The notes under the pieces were generated by a model. It was not told the DNA's origin, did no database searches, and saw only the letters and a program-made list of their open reading frames with translations. Source: an uncultured Clostridia bacterium (GTDB taxonomy: Bacteria > Bacillota > Dehalobacteriia > UBA4068 > CALXSR01). Taken from it: 60,325 bases of DNA. Shown here piece by piece: positions 50,652-60,168 of the stretch (the stretch's first letter is position 1; each line of letters starts with the position of its first letter). Where the stretch lies: the NCBI GenBank assembly GCA_944391215.1, contig CALXSR010000008.1:1-60325 (forward strand). Direction: 5' to 3'. The position numbers and the translations under genes were made by a program.

Positions 50652-50754
50652 AAAAAAAGCCGTTGCATAGAACGGCCAGATAAGAAAACCTGCAAGGAAA
50701 ATACGATTTTCCTATTTTTGTTTTCTTGAAATAGCCCTCTAAAAACGGCTTTTT
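50652..50754. ncRNA. Structured RNA element, copy B
   Basis: An outer stem AAAAAGCCGTT/AACGGCTTTTT (50654-50664 with 50744-50754) encloses AAGAAAAC/GTTTTCTT (50682-50689 with 50720-50727) and GGAAAA/TTTTCC (50696-50701 with 50707-50712). A second AACGGC at 50671 can pair with the same GCCGTT, so two folds compete. On the minus strand it terminates the M20 gene. The core from about 50681 to 50737 matches copy A. Confidence 0.65.
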
Positions 50755-50786
50755 CATTTTGATTTGCTTTATTTTATGATTTTAAA

Positions 50787-51944
50787 TTATTTTAAGAAAT
50801 CGCAAGCATAGGATACAAAAAATTCTGCGCCCAAGGCCAAACTTCTTTCATCAATATCGTAACGACAATTATGAATATTGGTATCGGCGCCTTCTTTATG
50901 GCAGCCCAAATTGGCATAAAAGCCAGGATATTCATTTAAAAGCCAACTAAAATCATCATTACCCAAATTGGGATCATGCGGCGGTAAAACAGTTAAACCC
51001 ATTTCTTGCGCAATTTCACGTCCTTTTTGCGCACACTGGGCATTGTTCACAACCGGAATGCCCATTTTCTTTTTATGAATCAATTCGGCCGTTGCTCCAT
51101 AAGAAGCCGCCACATTGGTAGCAATCCGACGGATTTCTCCCATCAGCACTTCGGCGTCGCCCAGACGCAAATAACGCACATTACCGGCAATTTCCGCCGT
51201 ATCGGGAATAATATTGTTGGCAGTACCGCCCACAATTTTACAAGGACTTACTACACAGGTATCAAAAGGTGAATGCCGGTTGGTGGGAATGGAAGAAATT
51301 TGCAATAAAATTTGGCAAGCAGGATGGATAGGATTGATGGACAAATCAGGCCGCGAACCATGCCCGCCTTTTCCGGTGACAATGATACGAAAACCGCCAA
51401 TACCGGCCATAATAGCACCATCCGGCAAAAAGATTTCCCCCACTTCATGACAGCCCATCAGATGTAAGCCAATCACTTGGTCTACCCCGCCTTTTTCCTG
51501 TAAATAAGGAACAATTTCCATAGCGCCTACGCCGTTTTCTTCAGCAACTTGGAAACAAAACACAACGGTACCTTGTAATTCTTCTTTGATTTCGCTTAAA
51601 GCTTTCGCCGTGCCCAATAAAATCGCCGCATGGCCATCATGCCCACAAGCATGCATAACGCCTTCATTTTGCGATTGAAAAGGCAGCCCTGTTTCTTCTT
51701 TTACCGGCAAAGCGTCAAAATCGGCCCGGATGGCAATTTTTTTCCCCGGCTTTCCACCTTCCAGGATACCGATTACATTTCTTTGACCAACCACTTCATA
51801 AGGGATTCCCATTTTGCTCAGCTCTTCACAAATACGAGCCGAGGTTCGTTCTTCTTGCAAAGATAATTCCGGATACTGATGAAATTCCCGCCGCATAGCA
51901 ATCATATATGCTTCTTGCTTTTGCACCAATTCTTTTCTATTCAT
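50787..51944 (-). CDS. M20D-type amidohydrolase
   Basis: The 385-residue enzyme resembles hippurate hydrolase/N-acyl amino acid amidohydrolases. Metal and catalytic motifs are ACGHDGHAA, VAEENGVGAM and late GLHL-type histidine positions; a dimerisation domain lies at about 185-295 (GKGGHGSRPDLSINP). A Cys ligand near residue 105 (HACGH) is typical of M20D. It removes acyl groups from amino acids; the acyl donor is unknown. It starts at MNRKELV after GAGG and ends 33 bases before element B. Confidence 0.92.
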   Translation of the reverse strand: MNRKELVQKQEAYMIAMRREFHQYPELSLQEERTSARICEELSKMGIPYEVVGQRNVIGILEGGKPGKKIAIRADFDALPVKEETGLPFQSQNEGVMHACGHDGHAAILLGTAKALSEIKEELQGTVVFCFQVAEENGVGAMEIVPYLQEKGGVDQVIGLHLMGCHEVGEIFLPDGAIMAGIGGFRIIVTGKGGHGSRPDLSINPIHPACQILLQISSIPTNRHSPFDTCVVSPCKIVGGTANNIIPDTAEIAGNVRYLRLGDAEVLMGEIRRIATNVAASYGATAELIHKKKMGIPVVNNAQCAQKGREIAQEMGLTVLPPHDPNLGNDDFSWLLNEYPGFYANLGCHKEGADTNIHNCRYDIDERSLALGAEFFVSYACDFLK

Positions 51945-52060
51945 CAACACAACCTCTTTCTTTTGCGAATTATTTACAAAAACCATCATAACAATTTTTT
52001 TTCATTTTCACAAGACAAATAGTGGCTTACCATGTAAAATAAAGAAAAGGGGGAAATACG

Positions 52061-52534
52061 ATGAAAAAAGGATATATCTTTGAAACACCAATTGGCCGTA
52101 TCTTTCTGGTGGAAGAGGATCAGGTTCTCACCCATTTATGCTTACCCAACTCTTTGCCCCCGCAGAATATTATTTTTCAAAAAACGGCATTCTTACAAAA
52201 GGTGGCCAAACAGCTAGAAGAATACTTTAACGGTACCCGTACCGAATTTACCATACCTTTGCACCCGCAAGGAACGGACTTCCAAAAAAAATGCTGGCAA
52301 GCTTTACAAAAAATTCCTTATGGTAAAACTTGTTCTTATCAGGAAATTGCCAGCGCAATCGGAAATCCCAAAGCTTGTCGGGCTGTGGGGATGGCCAACC
52401 ACTATAATCCGATTGCCATTCTGATCCCCTGCCATCGGGTAATCGGAGCCAATGGCAAATTGGTTGGTTATGGCGGTGGTCTTAATATCAAACAATATTT
52501 ATTACAACTAGAACAAGGGAGGAAATTATGTTAA
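52061..52534 (+). CDS. ogt: Methylated-DNA-protein-cysteine methyltransferase
   Basis: The 157-residue repair protein moves O6-alkyl groups from guanine to Cys124 in the IPCHRV motif. The DNA-binding helix (GKTCSYQEIASAIGNPKACRAVG, in parts) and GYGGGLNIK are also present. It begins after AAGGGGG and overlaps nfo by 7 bases, forming a small DNA-repair operon. Confidence 0.95.
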   Translation: MKKGYIFETPIGRIFLVEEDQVLTHLCLPNSLPPQNIIFQKTAFLQKVAKQLEEYFNGTRTEFTIPLHPQGTDFQKKCWQALQKIPYGKTCSYQEIASAIGNPKACRAVGMANHYNPIAILIPCHRVIGANGKLVGYGGGLNIKQYLLQLEQGRKLC

Positions 52535-53370
52535 AAATCGGCTGTCATCTTTCTAATGCCAAAGGCTTTTTGGCGATGGGACAAGATATGTTGGCATCCG
52601 GCGCCAATACTTGTCAGTTTTTTACCAGAAACCCCAGAGGCGGCAATGCCAAAGCCTTAAACTTAAAAGATATCACGTCTTTTTGCGCATTGGCGCAAAA
52701 AGAACGCTTTTATACTTTGATCGCCCATGCGCCCTACACCTTAAATCCTTGCTCCAAGGACGCCCATTTGCGAGAATTTGCCACCCGCATTTTTGCGGAG
52801 GATTTGGCTAATATTGCCCACTTACCGGCAGCCTATTATAATTTCCATCCCGGCAGCCATGTTGGGCAAGGTATCGAAACAGGCATAGACTATATTTGCG
52901 CCATGTTAAACCAGGTATTAACCAAGGATACTAAAAATTTGGTTTTATTGGAAACCATGTCTGGAAAAGGCTCTGAAGTTGGCGGCAAATTTGAAGAACT
53001 ACGCGCCATCATCGATCAATTAAAATTACCGGAAAAAGTAGGCATTTGTTTGGATACCTGCCATGTTTTTGATGCCGGTTATGATATTGTTCATCATTTA
53101 GAAGAGGTTTTAGCAGAATTTGAACGCATCATTGGTTTAGAACGATTAAAAGCGATTCATCTAAACGACGGTTTAAACCCTCTTGGTAGCCATAAAGACC
53201 GGCATGCCAAAATTGGCCAAGGCCAAATCGGTTTACCGGCTTTGGTGCAAATTATGAATCACCCTCTACTACAAGAATTACCTTTTATTTTAGAAACACC
53301 TAATGATTTAGCAGGTCATACCACAGAAATCGCCCTTTTAAAAAGTCACTATCAAGGGCAAACTTGTTAA
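52528..53370 (+). CDS. nfo: Deoxyribonuclease IV (AP endonuclease)
   Basis: Endonuclease IV cuts at abasic sites in base-excision repair. The 280-residue TIM-barrel enzyme has the three-zinc ligands spread over typical segments: GCHLSNAKGF, NFHPGSH, LLETMSGKGSEVG, VGICLDTCHVFDAGYD, HLNDGLNPLGSHKDRHAKIGQG (in parts) and LETPND. It overlaps ogt and precedes the GNAT gene by 12 bases. Confidence 0.96.
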   Translation: MLKIGCHLSNAKGFLAMGQDMLASGANTCQFFTRNPRGGNAKALNLKDITSFCALAQKERFYTLIAHAPYTLNPCSKDAHLREFATRIFAEDLANIAHLPAAYYNFHPGSHVGQGIETGIDYICAMLNQVLTKDTKNLVLLETMSGKGSEVGGKFEELRAIIDQLKLPEKVGICLDTCHVFDAGYDIVHHLEEVLAEFERIIGLERLKAIHLNDGLNPLGSHKDRHAKIGQGQIGLPALVQIMNHPLLQELPFILETPNDLAGHTTEIALLKSHYQGQTC

Positions 53371-53382
53371 AGGGAACATTGT

Positions 53383-53838
53383 ATGCAAATCAAACAAATT
53401 ACACAAAATAAAAAACAATTTCTCCCGCTTTTATTGTTAGGAGACGAGCAGGAAAGCATGATAGACCGTTATTTGGAACGCGGCGATCTTTTTGCTTTAT
53501 ACGATCCGGATTGCAAAACCATTTGCGTAGTAACAAAAGAAGGACCCGGGATTTATGAAATAAAAAATATTGCTACCAGCCCCCATGCCCAACGCCAAGG
53601 CTATGGGCAAAAAATGGTGCAATTTGTTTTAAACTATTATCAACCCTGGGCGCATACTTTTTTGGTGGGCACCGGAGATAGTCCGCTTACCCTATCCTTT
53701 TATCAAAAATGCGGCTTCCAAGTAAGCCATCGCATACCTAATTTTTTTATCAACCACTATGACCATGCTATTTATGAAAACGGCAAACAGTTAATTGATA
53801 TGGTTTATCTCAAAAAAGAATTGTCCGCCCAAAAATAG
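53383..53838 (+). CDS. GNAT-family N-acetyltransferase
   Basis: The 151-residue protein has the acetyl-CoA-binding motif IATSPHAQRQGYGQKMVQFVL (residue range about 66-86, with QRQGYG) and the following FYQKCGFQVSHR. The substrate is unknown. It sits in the ogt-nfo operon, 11 bases upstream of the nitroreductase. Confidence 0.9.
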   Translation: MQIKQITQNKKQFLPLLLLGDEQESMIDRYLERGDLFALYDPDCKTICVVTKEGPGIYEIKNIATSPHAQRQGYGQKMVQFVLNYYQPWAHTFLVGTGDSPLTLSFYQKCGFQVSHRIPNFFINHYDHAIYENGKQLIDMVYLKKELSAQK

Positions 53839-53849
53839 GAGGAAATAAA

Positions 53850-54380
53850 ATGGAATTTATGGAACTGATCCAAAAAAGACAAAGCTGTCGCAATTATAGT
53901 CAGCAGCCTGTTACAACAGAAGAAATCAATGCTTGTTTACAGGCAGCGCAAATGGCGCCCAGCGCTTGCAATGCCCAACCCATGCATTATACGGTTTGCA
54001 CCGGCGCGATGGCCGCCAAAGTGGGAGAAGCTACCCGTAGCATGGGCATGAACAAATTTACGGAACAAGTGCCCTGCTTTGTGGTAATAAGCGAAGGAAA
54101 CTATACCGCCAGCGCCGCAATGGGCAGCCGGGTAAAAGATCAAGATTATCGCAGCATTGATATTGGTATCGCGGTCGCTCATTTTACCTTGTGTGCCACC
54201 AGCTGCGGCCTTTCTACCTGCATTTTGGGCTGGTTTGAGGAAAAGAAACTGGCGCAATTACTCGGCATAAAAAATCGCATCCGTTTGGTGATCGCTTTGG
54301 GCTATGCCGCCGAAAACGACGCCATTCGGCCCAAAAAACGCAAAAGCTTAGAAGAATTAGTGGACTTTAAAACGGAATAA
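53850..54380 (+). CDS. Nitroreductase-family flavoprotein
   Basis: The 176-residue protein has the nitroreductase fold: LIQKRQSCRNYSQQPVT at the start binds FMN, AAQMAPSACNAQPMHY follows, and the middle contains IDIGIAVAHFTLCATSCG. It reduces nitro compounds or quinones with NAD(P)H in homologues; the physiological substrate is not clear. It is the last gene of the ogt operon and is followed by a terminator. Confidence 0.92.
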   Translation: MEFMELIQKRQSCRNYSQQPVTTEEINACLQAAQMAPSACNAQPMHYTVCTGAMAAKVGEATRSMGMNKFTEQVPCFVVISEGNYTASAAMGSRVKDQDYRSIDIGIAVAHFTLCATSCGLSTCILGWFEEKKLAQLLGIKNRIRLVIALGYAAENDAIRPKKRKSLEELVDFKTE

Positions 54381-54403
54381 GAAGACAAGCGAAGGAAAAC
54401 GAC

Positions 54404-54432
54404 AAAAAAAAGACCCGAAAGGGTCTTTTTTA
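54404..54432. terminator. Bidirectional terminator
   Basis: AAAAAAAGACCC/GGGTCTTTTTT with a GAAA loop (54404-54415 with 54420-54430) lies between the convergent nitroreductase and Ca2+ ATPase genes and can serve both. Confidence 0.92.
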
Positions 54433-54440
54433 TTTTGTTT

Positions 54441-57071
54441 TTAATGTCGAATCATACCCAATGCTTTGGTCAATTCCAAAACCACAATCGGAACTAGAGC
54501 CAAAGCAAAACCAACCAAATAGAGCCAAGTTGGCAAAGGAATCAAAGCAAAAGCCGTAGCCACCGGCGGCACAAATAAAACTAGGCAAACCATAAGGAGG
54601 GAAAGGGCCGCCGCCCCGTTTAGCTTTTTATTGGTAAAAAAGCCGGTTTTAAAAAGCGAGTACTTAGAACGCATATTAAAAGAGTGCATGACCTGCGACA
54701 AGGCCAATACCATAAAGGCCATGGTTTGCCCGCCGGCCAATTCTCCGGTCACACTGCGGCCAACGATAAAACCGATTAAGGTCAAAAGGGCAAACATCAT
54801 CCCTTGCAACACAATGCGCACCCCTAAACCGTGAGCAAATATACCTTCGTTTTTCGGTTTCGGCGGCCTCTGCATGATATCCTTTTCCACCGCTTCCATG
54901 CCCAAAGCAATCGCCGGCAAACTGTCCGTTACTAAGTTAATCCACAATAGCTGCATAGAAACAAGAGGCGATACACGCCAAAGCATCATCGCAGTAAACA
55001 CCGCCAGCACTTCCCCGATATTAGTGCCCAGCAGGAAAGCCACCGTTTTTTTGATATTGTCGTAAATACCGCGGCCTTCGCGGACGGCGTCTACAATAGT
55101 AGCAAAATTATCATCAGTTAAGGTCATATCAGCGGCCCCTTTGGCCACGTCGGTACCGGTAATCCCCATGGCGCAACCAATATCCGCCGCTTTTAGGGCA
55201 GGGGCGTCGTTCACGCCGTCGCCGGTCATCGAAACAATTTCCCCGGCTCTTTGCCAAGCCCGCACAATACGAATTTTATCTTCCGGCGAAACCCGCGCAT
55301 AAACTGCAATATGCCGAATGCGAGCGTCCAATTCCGCGTCGCTCATCGCCTGTAATTCGGACCCGGTAATCGCTTCATCCCCTTCTAACTGCATGCCTAA
55401 TTCTTTGGCAATCGCAGAAGCAGTGATGACATGGTCGCCTGTTATCATTACCGGCCGAATACCCGCTTCGCGGCAAATACGCACCGCTTCTTTGGCTTCC
55501 GGACGCGGCGGATCGATCATACCCACCAAGCCCAAAAAGTGCAACTCATTTTCCAAATCCTGGGGCTGCGGTTCTTCCGGAATCGTTACGATTTCTCTAT
55601 ATGCCACCGCCAAAACACGCAAAGCATTGCCGCTCATTTCATCTACGGCCTTTTTCGCGCTCGCAATATCACCGCTGATACAGCGTTCCGCCAAAACATC
55701 GAAAGCCCCTTTTACAATGACCATATTTTTCCCGTCGATGCGGTTTACCGTACTCATCAGCTTACGATCGGAATCGAAGGGAATTTCCGCCATGCGCGGA
55801 TGCGTCGTATTTAAGGCTTCTTTGGACATACCATTATGATAAGCCGCCAATACAATGGCCGTTTCCGTGGGGTCCCCAATATGTCTTTCTACCCCGTTTT
55901 CTATTTCCACCGCGCCGTCGCAACATAATGTGGCATATTGCAATACCTTGCGCACCGCAGCGCTGTTTTGCGAACTGATTTCTTCTTGCGCTTTTGTTTC
56001 TTCTGTATAAGCTTTCACCAAAGTCATGCGGTTTTGAGTTAAAGTACCGGTTTTATCCGAACAAATCACTGAAGCGCTGCCCAGCGTTTCCACCGCCGGC
56101 AAACGGCGAATGATGGCATTCTTTTTTACCATACGCTGCACGCCGATGGAAAGAACAACTGTTACAATAGCAGGAAGCCCCTCCGGAATGGCCGATACCG
56201 CTAAAGAAACGGCAGTCATAAAAATTTCCATCACCGGCAATCCGTCAATGATCCCTACCATAAAAATAATGGCGCAAGCCACCAAAGCCAAAATACCCAA
56301 ATATTTTCCTAATTGAGCTAATTTTTCTTGTAAAGGCGTTTTGGTTTCATCTTCATTGGCCAAAAGATCGGCAATTTTCCCCATTTCGGTTTGCATACCC
56401 GTGGCGGTAACAATGGCTTGCCCCGTACCATAGGTAATGCTGCAACCGGAATATACCATATTTTTGCGGTCGCCCAAAGGAGCCTTTTCCGCAATTTCTT
56501 CATCGGCATGCTTTTCGCTGGGAACCGATTCCCCCGTTAAAGCCGATTCTTCCACTTTCAAACTGGAAGAACGAATCAAACGAGCGTCCGCCGGTACAAA
56601 ATCGCCCGCTTCCAAAATAATAATATCCCCAGGAACCAGCAAGGAAGCGTCCAACACCTCTTCTTTGCCGTCTCTTTTTACCCGGGCATGCGGCGCGGAC
56701 AGGTTTTTTAAAGCTTCCAATGCTTTTTCCGCCTTGCTTTCCTGCGCCACCCCCATACAGGCATTCAAAATGACAATCAACAGAATCAAACAAGGTTCAA
56801 AAAATTCTCCCGCATCTCCATGATAAATGGCAATCGCAAAAGACACGCCGGCGGCAACCAACAAAATAATAATCATCGCATCTTTAAATTGATCGATAAA
56901 TCTTTGCCAGTTGCTTTTTTTCTTTTTCTCCTTTAATTTGTTTTGTCCATATTGGGATAAGCGATTTTGCGCCTCTTCTTTGCTTAACCCCTGTGTGGGA
57001 TCACAAGACAACGCCACCGTCACTTCTTCTAATTTCGCGCTATGCGGTATCAAGAGCAGCACCTCTTTCAT
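54441..57071 (-). CDS. P2-type calcium-transporting ATPase
   Basis: The 876-residue pump has the full P2 ATPase set: N-terminal cation ATPase segment, TGES (179-182), PEGLP (296-300) in helix 4, phosphorylated Asp339 (CSDKTGTLT), and the hinge TGDGVNDAPALK. Ten helices are visible. The sequence resembles PMCA/SERCA-like bacterial Ca2+ pumps; a different divalent ion is possible. The start is ATG after GAGGTGCTGC-like sequence. It forms a single-gene unit. Confidence 0.93.
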   Translation of the reverse strand: MKEVLLLIPHSAKLEEVTVALSCDPTQGLSKEEAQNRLSQYGQNKLKEKKKKSNWQRFIDQFKDAMIIILLVAAGVSFAIAIYHGDAGEFFEPCLILLIVILNACMGVAQESKAEKALEALKNLSAPHARVKRDGKEEVLDASLLVPGDIIILEAGDFVPADARLIRSSSLKVEESALTGESVPSEKHADEEIAEKAPLGDRKNMVYSGCSITYGTGQAIVTATGMQTEMGKIADLLANEDETKTPLQEKLAQLGKYLGILALVACAIIFMVGIIDGLPVMEIFMTAVSLAVSAIPEGLPAIVTVVLSIGVQRMVKKNAIIRRLPAVETLGSASVICSDKTGTLTQNRMTLVKAYTEETKAQEEISSQNSAAVRKVLQYATLCCDGAVEIENGVERHIGDPTETAIVLAAYHNGMSKEALNTTHPRMAEIPFDSDRKLMSTVNRIDGKNMVIVKGAFDVLAERCISGDIASAKKAVDEMSGNALRVLAVAYREIVTIPEEPQPQDLENELHFLGLVGMIDPPRPEAKEAVRICREAGIRPVMITGDHVITASAIAKELGMQLEGDEAITGSELQAMSDAELDARIRHIAVYARVSPEDKIRIVRAWQRAGEIVSMTGDGVNDAPALKAADIGCAMGITGTDVAKGAADMTLTDDNFATIVDAVREGRGIYDNIKKTVAFLLGTNIGEVLAVFTAMMLWRVSPLVSMQLLWINLVTDSLPAIALGMEAVEKDIMQRPPKPKNEGIFAHGLGVRIVLQGMMFALLTLIGFIVGRSVTGELAGGQTMAFMVLALSQVMHSFNMRSKYSLFKTGFFTNKKLNGAAALSLLMVCLVLFVPPVATAFALIPLPTWLYLVGFALALVPIVVLELTKALGMIRH

Positions 57072-57231
57072 AAAAAAGCTTATTTTACTTCAATCAACTG
57101 TAACAGGTTTTTTATGTATGGAAAACGTTCCGCTTTTTTATGTAATTAAATTTCTTTCGGTCCCTGCCCTTCCTAAAATTTGTCAACATTTTTGATCTTT
57201 TCTATCTATCCCTATTTCCTTAACAACCCTG

Positions 57232-58113
57232 TTAACGGGGGCTGCCAAAGAAGAATAAAGCAATAACCCCCGGGCCGGCATGGGCGCCTATGATTGGTCC
57301 AATCGGCACAATTTGCACGAAAAATTGAGGGAAAGAAGTTGCAATTAACTTTTTCAATAAAGTAGCATCCTCTACACTATTGCCGTGCCCAATAAAAATC
57401 ACTTCATTTTCCGCGGGGATACAACTTTTTTGCATAGCCTGCGCCAAGGCGTGCAAAGATTTTTTCCGTCCATGCGCTTTACTAACCGGAACCAAATGCC
57501 CAGCGTCATCCACATGCATAACCGGTTTGATTTGCAAAATATCGCCTACCATGGCCGTAGAGGCCGAAATACGACCGCCTCTTTTTAAAAAGGCCAAATC
57601 GTCTACCGTAAACCAATGGCATAAATGCAAACGGTTTTGCAAAAGCCATTGATACAAGGTTTCCATATCCAAGCCTTGTTTTTGTTTTTGCGCCGCCGCA
57701 TAAACCAACAACCCTTCTCCAGCAGAAGCACACAAAGAATCCACTGCCAAAATGCGTCTTTGCGGAAATTCCTTTTGCAACTCCGCTATCACTTGACAAG
57801 CCGTTTCATAAGTAGCGCTTAAACCGGAGGAAAACGCAATGTATAAAATATCCTGCCCACGTTCTAAAATCGGCCGAAAATAAGCATAATAGGTCATTGG
57901 GCTTACTTGCGAAGTTTGGGCCATTTTTCCCCCCTTTAAAGCCTGATAAAAAGCGGTAATATCGCTTTCATCATCCGTAGGAGCATAATGACATACCGTA
58001 CCATCCAAAATATATTCCATCGGCAAAACTAGGATACCTAAATCTTGCACGATCGTTTGTGTTAAATCAGCCGTAGAATCCGTCACGATGACATAGCCAT
58101 TTTCTATCGTCAA
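57232..58113 (-). CDS. DegV-family fatty-acid-binding protein
   Basis: DegV/FakB proteins hold a fatty acid for phosphorylation by FakA. The 293-residue protein starts VTDSTADLTQ after the N-terminal strand and has AQTSQVSPMTYYAYF, AFSSGLSATYETA, VDSLCASAGEGLL, FLKRGGRISASTAMVGDILQIKPV (in parts) and IGPIIGAHAGPG. I use the TTG at 58111-58113 after AAAGGA; the frame extends to 58140 without a start signal. No fakA is in the window. A hairpin lies just upstream in the leader. Confidence 0.9.
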   Translation of the reverse strand: MTIENGYVIVTDSTADLTQTIVQDLGILVLPMEYILDGTVCHYAPTDDESDITAFYQALKGGKMAQTSQVSPMTYYAYFRPILERGQDILYIAFSSGLSATYETACQVIAELQKEFPQRRILAVDSLCASAGEGLLVYAAAQKQKQGLDMETLYQWLLQNRLHLCHWFTVDDLAFLKRGGRISASTAMVGDILQIKPVMHVDDAGHLVPVSKAHGRKKSLHALAQAMQKSCIPAENEVIFIGHGNSVEDATLLKKLIATSFPQFFVQIVPIGPIIGAHAGPGVIALFFFGSPR

Positions 58114-58150
58114 AACAATACGCGTCCTTTCTTCTTGCAAAAGTATAAAA

Positions 58151-58176
58151 TCAGGTCAAAGCAATATTTGACCTGA
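58151..58176. promoter_or_regulatory. Perfect dyad in the degV leader
   Basis: TCAGGTCAAA/TTTGACCTGA (58151-58160 with 58167-58176) are perfect 10-base arms around GCAATA. On the minus strand it is followed by TTTTAT and the degV ribosome binding site. It may be an operator or an attenuator. Confidence 0.5.
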
Positions 58177-58420
58177 AAACACTTTTTTCCCGAAACAAAT
58201 TAAAGTATAATAAAAATAAAATTTCACTTACTATATTATAAATCCTGTTCCTTCTTATCTAATATTATTATCTACCCCATTCCTTGTCAATATATCTCTT
58301 AAAGTCGCTTTAGTCACTTTAATCTCTTTAAGCAAAATATTCCGACTATTTGCTAAAAAACGGGCTTTTATCAGTCCATCAAGAATATATTAAAATTATC
58401 GATTTTAAGGAGGTTACCAT
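58177..58420. other. Divergent intergenic region before amidohydrolase
   Basis: AT-rich spacer with a TATACT-type -10 for degV near 58205-58210 on the minus strand and decayed CTTTAA-type repeats at about 58290-58335. No RNA gene or ORF was recognised. Confidence 0.4.
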
Positions 58421-60049
58421 ATGCAATATCCTATCGCTGACCGTATTTTTTACAACGGTCCCATTTATACCATGGAAGATGATTTAAAAAAGGCGGAAGC
58501 CGTGGGGATTTTTCAGGATAAAATTGTTTTTGTTGGCCCCAAAGAGCAAGCAAAACAATATGCCGATGAAAATACCCAATGGATTGATCTAAAAGGCCGT
58601 ACTTTAATGCCCGGTTTTATTGAAAGCCATATGCACGTGACCATGGCTGCTGAATATTTGCTGGAAATTGATACCCAAGGGGAATTAGAAACCTCCATTG
58701 CCGAACTTTGCGAGCAAATTGCGCAGGTGGCAAAAACCAAAAAACCAGGGGAATGGATTTTAGGCGGCGGTTGGGACGAACGTTTTTTTGCCGAAAAACG
58801 CTTGCCCACGCGTTGGGATTTAGATAAAGTTTCCCCCAATAACCCCGTTGTTATGCGCCGCGTTTGCACGCATAAATGGGTGGTGAATTCTTTGGCTTTA
58901 CAAGCAGCCGGTATTGATGAAAACACTGTTCCCATAGAAGGTGGCATTCTTAACAAAGATCCTATTACCGGAAAATTAAACGGTATTATCGAAGAAAACG
59001 CTTTGAACATGATACCCGTACCGGATTATGATTTATCGGTATTAAAAGATAAAATGTTAGCAATCCAAAAGGATTTGGTAGCCCACGGCGTTACTACCGT
59101 CAACGAAATTACCGCAACCAAACAAGGGTTGCGCGCCTATCAAGAATTGATCAAAGAAGAAAGCGCTTTATGCCGGGTGCGTTATTGGGCGCCGGCCATT
59201 TCGGCCATTGGCCGCATCGGCTTGATGGAACCCATTTTGCAGCTGGGATTAGAAACCGGTTACGGCAACGATTGGTTGCGTTTGATGGGGTTAAAATTAT
59301 TTAGCGACGGCACAATAACAGGAAAAACGGCTGGTTTTAGCGAAGGTTTTATTGACATGCCTTTTTCGCCCGATATGCTTATTATCAGCGATGAAGAAAT
59401 GTTGGATATTTTCCGTAAAGCGGCGCAAGCCAATTTAAGGGTGGCATTACATGCGTTAGGAGATGCTTCCATTGCGCAAATTATCCGCAATTTCAGTATT
59501 GTTAACAAAGAAAAAAATATTACCCATATGCGCAACCGCATAGAACATTGCGGCTGTATCAAACCGGAACAAATGGATCAAATGCGCGAATTGGGTTTGG
59601 TGGCCAGCCTTTCTACCGGCTTTATTTATCCTTTGGGCGACCATTATAATATGGTATTACCCAAAGAAAAGGTGCAAAAGTTATACCCAGCCAAATCCTT
59701 AATGGAAAAAGGCGTCGTTGTATCCGGGAATGCCGATTGCCCTATTTGCAATTTCAATCCTTTTGAATCCATTTTTGGGGCAGTTACCAGAACCACCCAA
59801 AACGGCATGGACTTTGGCCAGGACGAAGCCATTACTGTGGAACAAGGGCTGAAAATGTATACGATCAATGCCGCTAAAGCCTGTTGCGACGAAGCCATTA
59901 CCGGCTCTTTGCGCTGCGGCAAATATGCCGATATGATGATATTAGAAAAAGATCCTTTTGCCGTTAGTATGCAAGAACTTTACCATATGCAGGTTTTGGC
60001 TACCTTTACCAACGGTCAACTGGTTTATGGCGATTTACAGTCTTTATAA
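58421..60049 (+). CDS. YtcJ-type amidohydrolase
   Basis: The 542-residue metal-dependent hydrolase has the amidohydrolase layout: an N-terminal beta domain, GFIESHMHVTMA with the first metal histidines, a HALGDASIAQI segment with later ligands, RIEHCG, and a C-terminal beta part ending around YADMMILEKDPF. YtcJ-type enzymes hydrolyse N-acyl or N-formyl amides; the substrate here is unknown. TTAAGGAGG precedes the ATG. The following M20 gene on the same strand hints at a two-step degradation of an N-substituted compound. Confidence 0.92.
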   Translation: MQYPIADRIFYNGPIYTMEDDLKKAEAVGIFQDKIVFVGPKEQAKQYADENTQWIDLKGRTLMPGFIESHMHVTMAAEYLLEIDTQGELETSIAELCEQIAQVAKTKKPGEWILGGGWDERFFAEKRLPTRWDLDKVSPNNPVVMRRVCTHKWVVNSLALQAAGIDENTVPIEGGILNKDPITGKLNGIIEENALNMIPVPDYDLSVLKDKMLAIQKDLVAHGVTTVNEITATKQGLRAYQELIKEESALCRVRYWAPAISAIGRIGLMEPILQLGLETGYGNDWLRLMGLKLFSDGTITGKTAGFSEGFIDMPFSPDMLIISDEEMLDIFRKAAQANLRVALHALGDASIAQIIRNFSIVNKEKNITHMRNRIEHCGCIKPEQMDQMRELGLVASLSTGFIYPLGDHYNMVLPKEKVQKLYPAKSLMEKGVVVSGNADCPICNFNPFESIFGAVTRTTQNGMDFGQDEAITVEQGLKMYTINAAKACCDEAITGSLRCGKYADMMILEKDPFAVSMQELYHMQVLATFTNGQLVYGDLQSL

Positions 60050-60168
60050 AAGCTGTTGCGCCATAATCAATATTTTATTTCCATAACATGCATCGTTTAT
60101 AACAAAACGGATGACAGCTAATGAGCAAACAAAAGCAAAAGAAAGATGGAATGGAAAGGGGATATGAA

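Noticed and set aside
50448..50757. Frames of 93 and 105 residues across the 50.65 kb element.
   Set aside because: They cross a strong RNA structure and the start of the DUF2892-like gene, and show no protein-like pattern. The RNA explanation is better.
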